DNA from: Dactylorhiza incarnata
Lineage: Eukaryota; Streptophyta; Magnoliopsida; Asparagales; Orchidaceae
DNA length: 64,000 nucleotides
Direction of reading: 5' to 3'
Assembly: GCA_033032865.1 (NCBI GenBank)
Contig: JAWHQI010000121.1
Location: 6,696,001-6,760,000 of the forward strand
Positions 31,655 to 42,643 of the stretch are shown here, piece by piece (the stretch's first letter is position 1; the number at the start of each line of letters is the position of its first letter). The translations under genes were made by a program, and so were the position numbers. The notes beneath the pieces are model-generated. The model did no database searches and was not told where the DNA came from. It worked only from the letters and a program-made list of their open reading frames with translations.

Positions 31655-33129
31655 TGATGAGTCCCATTTATACACACATTTATGGGCTCATCTGAGCCAT
31701 ATTTCTAGTCGATGCACCACACTTTAGGCATATTTACATTCATATTTGTTATTCCCTGCTAGGTGCACTCTTAGGCCATTTCGGTGTGCATTTGCGCTCC
31801 TTGTTATTGGGGGTAAGCACTTGGTGCTCCCCAATCTATTTTCTATGTTTATTTGGTGTTGGAGATATTCCCAGCTTGTTTGCTTTGTATGCATGTGACC
31901 AGATCGTCCCGTTCTCGCCAGAATTCATGTCTGTGCATATCGCACGGTCGTGCGTTTCCTTGACGCACGGTCGGTAGCGGTCGTGCATTTGTGTCTGGGA
32001 AGAAAACGGACCATCATAGTTTACTCGTGCGTCGCACGAGCGGATTTTCCCGTGCGTGAGTAAAACGCACGGTTGACCTGTGTCCTCTTGATTTTAGAGC
32101 GTCGGAGTTTACCCGTGCGTTTGGATGCACGGGCGGTGTTGGTTGTGCGTGAGCAAAATGCACGAGCGTTGCAGCGTCTTCGCCAAGCCCAATTTTATCA
32201 TTTAATAATGCACGGTCTGCGCACGGTCGTGCGTTCGACCGTGCGTGACCATTTTTCTGCCTGTTTATTATAAAAAGAAGGATTCGTTGCAGTCAACGGG
32301 GGGAGACGTGAGAACGATTCGGGGATCGGGAAATCAGGTCCTTCCCGCCGTTCCGGAGGTCTGAAGGCTTCCCCTTCACCTCCACCACCAAATAGGCCAT
32401 TTTCCGGCGTTTTCCACCATCATCCTTCCATTCGGGAGTGTTAGCAAGCATCCTCCCCCAAGTGTTCAAGCATTCCTCGTCGTGGGAAGCCATAGAAGAG
32501 TTATAGGTCATTGGAGCGGTGACAGCCTCCATCGAATCAGCACGCCATCTGAGGTCCGAGCCCGGAGAGAGCCCGACAACCTCTCATTCCGGCCGAGAAC
32601 CCAAGACGCGGTGATTTCTTCCTAGTGGTCCTCTCTAAACTTTATGCTTGTGTTTTCCTTGTGATCGTTGTAATGAACTATCATTTAGCTTTATATTATA
32701 AATCTTTTGTGATGTTCATGTGCAATGATGCGGTGGTGCGAGCATAGCACTTTCCTTGTTGTGATTTTCTGAGATTTGCTGTGTGTGAAGCCCTAGAAAT
32801 TGCTAGTGGTGATGCTTGGAGAAGAGGTGTGTGCGACCCTCACCCGTCATAGTTACTTTTCATCCACGCACCTCCCGAAGCACGGCATCGCGGCAGTTGC
32901 ATCCATCTCGCCTTGCGAAGCGGAGTTTTGACCCGCATCTCTCTTTTCTGCACTAGCTTAGGAAACCCAAAATCATTGCCCTTGTTTTTCCTTTATTCGC
33001 TCGTATAACGATCGATTCACCACGCATTTCGTTCACCAGAACCTGCATTCCTTGAGAGACGATATTCAGGGAAGCTATTCCCAATTTTATTACTTGACAG
33101 TGACCGGTGCACTTGCCGAACGCACATCA
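31655..33129 (+). repeat. 3' LTR of element E
   Basis: Matches 25892-27368 with scattered changes. The TATA-like TATAAAAAG is clearer here (about 32269-32277). The palindrome core has one mutation (CTAGAAATTGCTAG, about 32794). It ends ACATCA at the GTCTT duplication. Confidence 0.94.
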
Positions 33130-33134
33130 GTCTT

Positions 33135-34478
33135 CTACCAAATGGATTTAAGGTCCGACTATTATCAGCTTCGACTACAAGAAGAGGACATTCCCAAAAT
33201 AGCCTTCAGCTCCCGCTACTGGCTCTACAATTTTATGGTAATGCCGTTTGGGATGACCAATGACCCGTCCGCCTTCATGACTCTAATGAACAAGGTGTTT
33301 GAACCCTTCTTAGACCACTTCGTGATCGTTTTTATAGACGACATACTCATCTACTCAAAGAATAAGACAGATCATTCCAGGCACCTTTAAATGGTATTAC
33401 TCAAGTTGCGAGAACACTCGCTCTTCGCAAAATTCAGTAAGTGTGTGTTCTGGATGGAGGAAGTCGGTTTCCTTGGGCATACGATCAACAAGAATGGGGT
33501 AGAAGTAGACCAAGCCAAGGTACAAGCAGTACGAGACTGTCCACCACTCAAGACAACATCAGATATCAGGAGCTTCCTTGGTCTCGCCGGCTACTACTGC
33601 AAGTTCGTGGAAGGTTTTTCTAAAATTGCCTTACCCCTCACCTCCCTCACCAAGAAGGATAAAACGTTCCAATGGACACCTGAATGCGAGGCAGCGTTCG
33701 TAGAACTACAGAACTGACTGACATCTGCTCTGATCCTGACACTCCCCTCAGGCACAGAGGGCTTCCAAATCTACACAGACGCTTTGCTAAAGGGGTTAGG
33801 AGCCGTACTAATGCAGCATGGCAGGGTAGTCGCCTAAGCCTCACAGCAGATAAAGCCTCATGAGCTAAACTACGTAACCCATGACCTAGAACTGGGCGTT
33901 GTAGTGTTCGCGCTAAAAGTATGGAGGCATTATCTATACGGAATAAGATGTGAGATCTTCTCTGACCACAAGATCCTCAAATACATCTTCACCCAGAAAG
34001 AGCTAAATTTTTGACAGCGCCGGTGGTTAGAATTCCTATTAGATTATGACTTCGCCCTCCAATGCCACCCCGGTAAGGCCAATAAGGTTGCAGATGCCTT
34101 AAGTCGGAAACCTCCAGTGACTGGGAATTGGCTACAAATGATACCAGAAGAGTTGGTCAAATCCTTGACAGACTTAGACATCATCCCTATTACCCGTAGG
34201 AACCCGATGGACTACCAGGCCCAACTATACTGGATGGAGATACAATGTGACATTAGAGACAAAATACGAGAGGCGTAGAAGGTCGATGTAGAAGCGTCCC
34301 CAATCATTCAGATCCTGCAACACGGTGCTCAGGAAGACTACCATTTATATGATGGCATCCTGCATTATAAACACTGTATATTCATCCCCTCTGCTGGAGG
34401 AATCCAGGAGGAGATACTCTGTAAGGCACACCAATCAAGGTATTCAGGTAGTAAAAATGTATTCAGATCTAGGAAGAA
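33135..34478 (+). pseudogene. pol: pol of element H, second part (RT, RNase H, start of integrase)
   Basis: Continues the reverse transcriptase from [12 protein letters not shown], with the catalytic FIDD near 33335 and FLGLAGYY near 33575. RNase H spans about 33760-34110. The integrase zinc-binding domain begins near 34400 (KAHQSRYSG) and is cut at about 34478 by element D. Stops: 33388, 33715, about 33835, 34012, 34276. The catalytic integrase core is absent from the window; only the C-terminal end survives at 61153. Confidence 0.88.
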
Positions 34479-34488
34479 CGTCTCAGCG

Positions 34489-34756
34489 GTCGATGATCCA
34501 GCCCGTCTCAGCGGCCGATGAAGTCGAAGGGGCAGCGTTCGACAAATTCGAATTCCAGCGTTCAACAAAGTTGTACCGTTCGAACGAAGTTGTAGCGCTC
34601 GACGAAGTTGCCGTCATTCTAAGATCGACGAAGTTTTATCCCGTTCGACAAACGCATCGTCCATTCAATGAAAGTTGTAGCCGTTCGACGAAGTTGTTTT
34701 TCGTTCGACGAACGCGCCGTTCGTTCGAAGAAAAATGATGTCCGTTCGACGAAAGT
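34489..34756. repeat. TTCGACGAA motif cluster, D left LTR
   Basis: More than ten copies of TTCGACGAA or one-base variants, mixed with CTCAGCGGTCGATGA units, at irregular spacing. Shared with D's right LTR, the C LTRs and other places. Confidence 0.85.
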
Positions 34757-36449
34757 GTTGAGAGCAAAGTTTGGGCATTTCATTGCTTCCTTCCAGTAAA
34801 GGTTTATATGTTAGCAGGTTTATATATAATTATATATATATATATCTAAGCAGAGAGGATAATTTAAGCATTTTTCCTTTTTCTCCCCCCTCGATGATCC
34901 CAGTTCCTTTCTCGAGAGAGAGGGTTTGGAGAGCTTAGGGTTTTAGCCGGTAGCGTCGGACGTCGGAAGTGAAGGCCGTCGGTGGAGCTTTGGTGGTGTA
35001 GCCGAAGCCGAGGAAGGAGTCCGACCACTACGATGTCGCGACGGAGAATGAGATCCACGGTCATTGAGGTGACTTTCGCCCCCTCTCCCTTGGTGCTAGA
35101 TCTTTAGTTCTGAAATAGGAGAGACGTCAGCTCAAAAGAGCTCGACCATAAGAGAGTTTAATGGAGTTTCCTAGGAAGAGACCACACTAGAACTTCTGTT
35201 CTAGGGCGTCGTTCGCCGAGAAATTATCTTCATTTAATTCCTCTCTTCCATACGAAATTGTAGGACTTAATTTCGTGAAGAATGGTGGTCTATTGAGGGT
35301 GTATTGGAGGATAGAAGGTGAAATATTATTTGTATGTGTTGGAGGAAGAATATGAACAGATGTTGTTCACCTATCTTGAGTTTCGTGCAAATATTATAAA
35401 TTGGGGAAAAACGTGTTTTCTGCTCGTACCGGACTTCGAGCCTATTTTCAGGCATGATCTGGCTACATTCAGGTATTTTTCTCAACACAAAAGTTGTATC
35501 CCTCGGAAAGACCTTTCCAACGAGTGGTTGTGGGTTTTCAGGGGAGCTCTGTAGCTCCACCAAGTAAAATCGAAAATGGCTGTGTAGAAAATAATCCGGT
35601 TATGTACAGGACATCTTGCTGTCCAGATTTACTCTGCTGGGTTCAAACCAGATTTTAGAATGGTTAGGCTTGGATCTAGACCTTGGGCTCAACACAAAAG
35701 TTGTAGCCCTTGGCGATACCTTTTCGGAATGGTGTGGGACATGATTTTTAGTGGTCTGTAGCTCCCAAAAATCCTATTTTAGTAAACATTGCTGGTTTTG
35801 TACAAATTTTGAAAGTTTTACTGATTTTCTCGTAAAATACTCATCGGATGTTTACGAAACTTGGTAGAGATGAACCTGATGATATTGTGATCACTTCTGT
35901 TTAGTTTCAGAATTTTTGGATATATATATATATATATATTTACAATGAAGTTGCTTGTCGTATCATATAAACGTAGAGCACCGTAAATACGTATTGCGTA
36001 ATACAATGAGGTCAAAATTTGGGGGGAATGATTCTGGCATTAATTATGACTGATGGTGGAAGTTTCAGTGGATCTGGTTTTGAATTGAATCCATAATTAA
36101 ATATTAAGTTATAAATTATTACGTGAATATGATTCCTTAGGGAATGAGCATATGATGATTATAGTTAATATAGGCCTACTGTTGAGGTCCAGCCCATAGA
36201 GGGAAGGAAAGTAGATCATGTTCGGTGCTGAGTAGAACTTCTTGGACATGTATTTTGACTGAATGTGATGTAGGCAATTATTATGTTGAATGAAACATTA
36301 CGATTGAACATTGGTGATATGTTCAGGCTTACATATTTAGTAAAATATGAATATGACACCGTACACTTGAGTAGTCCTGCATGATCTTGTAGAGTACTTT
36401 CCATGATATTTGCACACCATCGCACGAGAGTTGTGACAACTCAGGATGG

Positions 36450-38106
36450 TGATGAGTCCTGATCATATACACTTTTATGGACTCATCTGGGCCATTTATT
36501 CAGTCATTTCACCGCACTTTAGCCTTGTTATAGTTTATATTTGATATTCCATGCTAGGTGCACTTCTAGGCCCATTTTGGTGTGATATCATTGCTTATCT
36601 TCTTTAGTAGTTTGCATGCTCCGTTAGGTGCCACTTTCAGTGGCTAGATTCGTGGTTGTGCTGGAATAGGAGTCGTGCAAGTGTTCCCGGTGCAATTCTG
36701 CACAGGAACACTGTGCACGATCACCGGTTCTATTGCGCACGACCACTGGTCGTGCGCCACTGATAGTGCGCACCTAACCCTTTTTATGAGTTCTGTTTGG
36801 TGTAGTGCGCATGACCATGTACGCCAGTGCGCACGACCACCGGTCGTGCGCCACTGTTCGTGCGCACTTATCATTAATATTCTGAGTTCTGTTTCGGCTA
36901 TTGCGCACGACCACCGACGATAGTGCGCACGACCGCTGGTCGTGCGCCACTGGTCGTGCGAACATATTATTTCATAATTTCTGTCTTTGCAGGTTCCGTC
37001 CAGGCAGAGCGCACGATCATCGGATTCTAGTGTGCACGACCACTGGTCGTGCGCCAACGACCGTGCGCACTGTTTATTCCAGCGCTTATAAATAGCCCTG
37101 CTCGCGATTTAGGTCAGATCGACCGCCGTTTTTCCACCAGACTCCGCCGTTTCGCCCTTTTCCGCTGGTTCTCCGCCCCCTAGGCCTCCTCCATCATCCA
37201 AGGGCTTAAAGGAAGGGATTCTACACTCATTTTGATCGCTAAGGAAGAAGATCTTCGCATTAGACGTGGCCGGATGGTAAATCGCTGGAGAAGACGGGTC
37301 CATTGGGAGGTGTGACAGCCCTCCTCTACCCCAGACGCAGTTGGGACCGAGCTAGGACGTGGATTGACAACCCGACGATTCCTACCGTGAATCTACAACG
37401 AGACTCCGGATTCGGTCGTATCTCTTGCCTCTTTCTTCTACTTGTGTGGTTGTATTTGTTTGTAATCTCTATATTTAGATGATGGCACTATGAATCTTGT
37501 TTATTAAGGTTTATTTCATGTTTATGGAATCATATTATTCATATGTGTGAATGAGGAGCGCCGCCATCCATTTTCCACTCCACCACCGTGTCCGGTGCCG
37601 CACTAGCAATTGCTAGTGGCGTGCTTGTCGAAGAGGTGCTTGCGACCCTCATTCCGCTAGCCTACTCGCCCATCCGCCTACCGAAGCGTGGCATCGCAGC
37701 CCGTATTCCATCCCGCCTAGTGAAGCAGCGCGCTCAAGGCCTGCATAGTTCGATCCGCTCGCCTACTCGTCCATCCGCCCTTACGACGCAGCGCGCTCAA
37801 GGCCTGCCTAGTCTCCATCCCGCCAAGCGAAGCATTGCATAGCGGCATTGCATAGGAGTAGTTTTAATATTTTCTCTTTATTTTCCACAAACCAAACCAA
37901 CCCCCGTTTCCGCAATCCATCCGACCCAAAGGGCTTCGATCTCAAGTCCTTCCTTGAACGTTAACTCCACCTTACTGTGTTCCTTGAGAGATTCGATACT
38001 TGGGGATTCACTCCCACATTTTATATTACTTGAACGATCGGTACACTGCCGTTTCGTGTCGCAGTCGAGCTACCGCCTATAGCGGTGTGTGAGATTTGCG
38101 CCATCA
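36450..38106 (+). mobile_element. Solo LTR G (F family)
   Basis: 1657 bp, TGATGAGTCCTGATC...GCGCCATCA, with 5-bp duplication GATGG (36445-36449, 38107-38111). Resembles the F LTR in start, GCACGACC cluster (36714-37075), TATA box (37087-37095), downstream leader and 18-bp palindrome (37601-37618). No internal region, so LTR-LTR recombination removed it. The uninterrupted D text is visible at 59770-59790. Confidence 0.95.
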
Positions 38107-39530
38107 GATGGGTAGCATCGACTAAGCGTGCAAGAGGTGAAATTTAAGAAGACTCCGCTTGGAGGTCCTTGGGTGCTTATGAGCATGGGTGTGCATGGGT
38201 TGCATGGCTTACACATGGTGGTGTATGGTGGCTGGAGGATTGCATGTGGCGGGTCTACGGTCTTGCTTGTCGTGACACCGACAGAAGCCGGCAGTTAGAC
38301 TCTAGACCGGTTGGGTTGGACTCTTGGTGCTCACCTACCCAAGTCCCCTTCTGTGTCCTTGAAGGCTCAGCTTGATGCGAGCAGTACGCAGGGTCTTCGC
38401 TGTGTGTTCTTAGCGTCGAGGCATACAGAGGCCTAGGACTGGTAGTGTTCATACCCTCCTAGTAGTGGAGGAGCTCGTTCCACTGTCTCCGTCTGGCCAC
38501 GGCGGGAGATGCCTGAGCGGTTAGCTACCCCTCAAAATGCGAGAACTAAAGGTCTATATCGACAGAACAACTTTGCATGGGTGAGTCATCATATCATGAT
38601 CATTGCATTGCATTCATCATTCATGATCATAACATTGCACCGCATCGGGTCCATCATATAAATTAGTATGGGCTCTTTTATATGATGGGTTCCTAATTGG
38701 AAACCTTAACTTATAAGTTTGTATGGACAGTCATATAAGTTAAGGTACGTTTTGGAATTGTAAATGTACTGCTTACTTCTGTACTGTACACTATTTTCTA
38801 TACCCTGCTACTTGTCACGATGCTAGCATAGAATTGCGTCTTACTATACCAACATATTAACTGCTAGCATAAATGTACTCTTGTACCTGATGTTAGTACT
38901 TGCTTATTTAACCACTGTTATTTATGTACCTGTTAGTTAGAGTTATTGCAAGTACTTGGGTACTTATACAACCGATATATATGAACAACCTTTACCTGTC
39001 ACCTATTTTTGCTTCTACTGATTATATTGCCTCTCTCCTCTCTTCCCTTCCGCCCGGTGCCTTGGAATCGTTGGGGGAGCGGATGTGAAGCCACTTAGTC
39101 TTTATGACTAACGGTTGTTGCACTCCTCTTTTTAGGAGCGCACCCTGAGGAAGCAGCGCATGGTGCTGGAAGAGGATAGTCAGGACAGGACGACAGGTCC
39201 GTAGACCTCGATACCCTCTCTACCGTCGGTGACCGATGTGAGCGCAGTTTGAGAGGTAGCCCTTGGGGCATTTAGCTTGATAATCTGATACTTTTGCAGG
39301 AGCTCTCGGAGCTTCTTCTCTTTTGTACTTTTTGGACACTGTACTTATGTGAATTTATGGCTTCTTGTTTTTAGATTATTGATGGGTTGACGTTGTTCAG
39401 TTGGTTTGGCCGGCAGGATAGGCATCTTGTGGGGGAGGCTAGCTCGTGTGCTAGAGCTTCCGAAAGGCGGCTGTCCTGGGCATAAGACTCCCCTCGGCCG
39501 TGTCTTGTGTTCCGGGAGGGGGGTCTTACA

Positions 39531-40787
39531 ACTTGTATAAGCTTGCAATGATCCTGAGATAAAGAAGTCCATTAAACCACTAGGCTACCCCTGCTAGCTA
39601 GATCAGTTTGAGGACAAACTGATGCAGCAGAAGCGGTGGTGTGGCCATGTGTAATTCACAATATGTATGTCCGCTTTTTCCTATAGAAAGTGCCAACCTA
39701 AGCCAAACTCGTACCCTTACGTATAAATGCTGGCTCATTCCGAGACAATAATTTGTATTCCCATTCCAACAGTCAGAGTTGGATTGGCATAGGATTGATG
39801 CAAACCTAACTAGGATACCATTTTGGTCGACTTAGTAGGATATGTCGTGACGTATCCTAGCCTTATACTGATCTTGGGGATGATTGGGCCAAGCAATATG
39901 TGACCTTGAGTGACTAAGGGAAGAGTTTAACGTGAGGGTGAATGCTAGAGACTCACACCCTGAGATTTTTATCCCAGATATGGAGTAATATTATCACCTT
40001 ACCCAAAATATTAGGGAAATCTCAATGAGATTGGTTCCTGTAGTCTATTATCAGCTTAGTAAGAGACCACCAAGCATGTCTTTTATACTGTATGTGGATA
40101 CCTCTCACTTTTATTTATGTAGAAGGTTTCATATGGAGGAGATATGATAAGAATTCGGATCCAGAGAAGGCTCATTTTGGGGCGAATGTGTTATATTGGT
40201 GGTAGAAGAAACTCAGTCGAAGAGATACGAGGGCTTATCGCTTCGTTTATTGGGCTAGATATGTACCGTCTTGTGTTCCTTGAGGGTTAAAATTGTTGTA
40301 ATTTTTGACATTGGAAGTGGAGACCCTTGAAGAGTAATTCACCTTAAGCAAGGCAGACTGCTAAGGACATATTTGGGTTGATAGCAATTTTATTAGCATA
40401 ATAAGAGAGGAAAGCATTTTGAAGATGATAATTTTCTCTATATTGTTCTAAGATTATGTGGATAAGTAACGAGGAGAGTAGTAAATTAACACTTTGGGGA
40501 TATGCAACTATGTTGTAATAACATTATAGCTGGGAAGTAAATGAACCTTTGTGCATGCATTGCTGGTATGATGATAAACTACCCCTGAGTTTGGAAATTC
40601 GTGGTGAACATTCCCTTAGTGTTGTAATTACTTGGCATTGGGAAATTAATAAGTGTTCGGCGGTGGAGTCAACAAGATTAATATGACTTGATTGATGATC
40701 TAAAATCCGAAAAGTTTTTATAAAATAATCATGCATGCCATGGACGATCGTTGGCAGGGATGGTAGGGCGCTTGTAATGGATTTGAT
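39531..40787 (+). other. Element D internal region, left part
   Basis: About 1.25 kb of AT-rich sequence with no convincing reading frame or protein motif. It runs up to the 128-bp duplicated segment next to copia element C. Confidence 0.6.
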
Positions 40788-40915
40788 TTAGTTTATCATA
40801 TCGTGAAGTATGCCCTACTTTTGGTAGCCTGCATAACTCGTGTCAAAGGGAAAATCATCCCGAGTCTTGCACCTTGGTTCATGTTAAGTTCAAACATATA
40901 TAAATGTACCGGGTG
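40788..40915 (+). repeat. 128-bp flank duplication of C, left copy
   Basis: Matches 55375-55502 over the same 128 bp with several substitutions; starts TTAGTTTATCATATCG and ends ACCGGGTG. It lies directly before the C 5' LTR. Confidence 0.92.
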
Positions 40916-41086
40916 TGTTGGAACCTTAGTTTTGATTTGAGTTAGGATCCATCTTTAATGTCTAAAGTTTCTATCATAACACATCTTATAACTTAGATCA
41001 AATCACATTAAGATAGAAGACTGAAAATAATATAATTAAATGTCTGAGAAAATAAGAGAAAGTTAAAAATTATATATGTTCTCTGC

Positions 41087-41395
41087 GTTCGACGAACGGC
41101 TCTCTGCTTCGTCGAACGACGCTCTGCGTGCGTCGAATGGCTCTCTGCAAATTATATTCATTCAGCGGTCGATGAACTCCAGCTATCGCAGCGGTCGAAG
41201 AAATCCAGCCCATCTCAGCAGTCGACAATCCCGTCTCAGCGGTCGACGAAATTCAGCAGTCTCAGCGGTCGGCGAAAAGCTGCGCTCGACTAATTCATTC
41301 TGCGCTCGACAAATTATTATAAGAAGCTCAGAACGACGAATCAAATGTTCAGATCAACGAACTGGAAGCTGAGCTTGACGAAAATATTATCTGCT
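41087..41395. repeat. TTCGACGAA / CAGCGGTCGACGA cluster, C 5' LTR
   Basis: CGTTCGACGAACGG near 41087, several TCGACGAA variants, and CCGTCTCAGCGGTCGACGAA at 41231-41250, identical over 19 bases to a site in D's right LTR (58052-58070). Shorter copy in C's 3' LTR at 55245-55360. Confidence 0.85.
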
Positions 41396-42173
41396 ATTAT
41401 ATTTCATCATTCTCAGTTCGACTAATATTATTATATTCTTATATCTGCTTAAAGCTGAGCTCAACTAATATTATTATATATGATTTTCTTTATTAATATA
41501 TAATATAGCCGTTGCAGGCATTAAATGTTATAGCCGTTAAAGCAAAGTCAAAGACGACAATTTGTCTTCTCGAGGAATCAAAATTAAAGAGACGCTGTGT
41601 CTTTCCTTTTCCTGACAAGATTTCATTTAGCCGAAAAGCTATCAAGATTATATATACAGAGAGAAGATCAGAGAACACAGATAAGAGAAGAGAAATACAT
41701 AAAAGTACAGGAAAGCAGAGGAAGAAGAAGATATACAGAGTTCTTAATCAGAACAATATATTTTATATCTCGTTTTGCTAACTCCTCTTTGCAGATCATC
41801 TTTATCCTGAGACATCAAACACTATCATTTGCTCAGGATCAAACTGCAGAAGAAGAAAAAGGAGTTATTACAATCAAGAGAAGAAGCCTCCACAAACTGT
41901 CAACAATTTATATCAATCAGGGGGAGCTCTTCCACATCATCATCAAAGATCCAATCTCAACAACCCATCAGGATCTCTAGAGTCTTCTCACACAGAGAAG
42001 AACAATATATTCTCTTTCCCTTCCCATCTTGGACAGAGTTATAACTCCCTTCAAAAGTTAACAGTGTGGTGGCAGGGCACCTTATCAAAAACCTGTGTGT
42101 GTTGGTTTTGAGCACCTTATCAAAAGCTCTGTGGTGATTTGGGCACCTGATCAAAACCCCATTGGTGGCAGGG

Positions 42174-42605
42174 TGTAACGCCCCGGAACTTCGCACAGTC
42201 TATTTAATATGAAAGCGATAATAATTGTTTTTAAATCGAAGGATTTATTCGAAGTTCGTCGTGAGGGCGTTGCGGTTCCGGGAGCGTCGCCGTCCTTCTC
42301 TGGCGGGTTAATCCTAGATTGAATCATCTACGCAGGCATGAGTATTTATATGCATGTATGGAAGTTCGTGCGGGTAGGTGTATGGATATACATATATATA
42401 CTATTATGATGTCACGTATGAAGTTTTGTGCGTGTATAAGCAATCTAATCGATTGTGAAAAAATTTTTCCTATGGGGAGGGGTTACGCCGGTAGGAAAAA
42501 TATATAAGTGTATATACGTATCCGTATTTGTGCAAGGTATATTGGGTTTATGTTTGTGCGTATAGTGGTGTACAAAGGCTTGTATATACATTTTTGCACA
42601 TCATG

Positions 42606-42643
<38 letters not shown>

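Larger units (their letters stand above)
25892..33129 (+). mobile_element. Element E: Athila-like gag-protease-only LTR retrotransposon
   Basis: LTRs of 1477 and 1475 bp start TGATGAGTCCC and end GCATCA or ACATCA. A 5-bp duplication GTCTT flanks it (25887-25891, 33130-33134). It has a tRNA-Asp primer site, an Athila-type gag, an aspartic-protease-like region and then 1.8 kb without a gene before the polypurine tract. No reverse transcriptase or integrase exists, so it depends on a partner. It splits H's reverse transcriptase exactly. Confidence 0.95.
34479..39530 (+). repeat. Left LTR of element D (5'-truncated, interrupted by solo LTR G)
   Basis: Aligns with 58022-61150 of the right LTR once 36450-38106 and one GATGG are removed. 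It starts in the CAGCGGTCGATGA motif zone, then AT repeats (about 34825-34848), a GC-rich leader (34890-35070) with CATTGAG/GTGACT, and a long U5-like part to GGGTCTTACA. The following ACTTGTATAAGC may be a decayed tRNA-Met primer site. Confidence 0.82.

Noticed and set aside
34560..34756. Heat-shock elements (GAAnnTTC) in the TTCGACGAA cluster
   Set aside because: The half-sites are separated by three bases instead of two, so canonical heat-shock elements are not formed.
38508..38560. tRNA-like start (GATGCCTGAGCGGTTAG), also near 60181
   Set aside because: Resembles a tRNA-Ser A box, but no B box, anticodon arm or acceptor stem could be formed; probably a chance or relic match in the D LTR.
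42600..42640. AT-dinucleotide runs (also 51007-51048, 58141-58188) as functional elements
   Set aside because: Simple microsatellites; length differs between B LTRs as expected from slippage.
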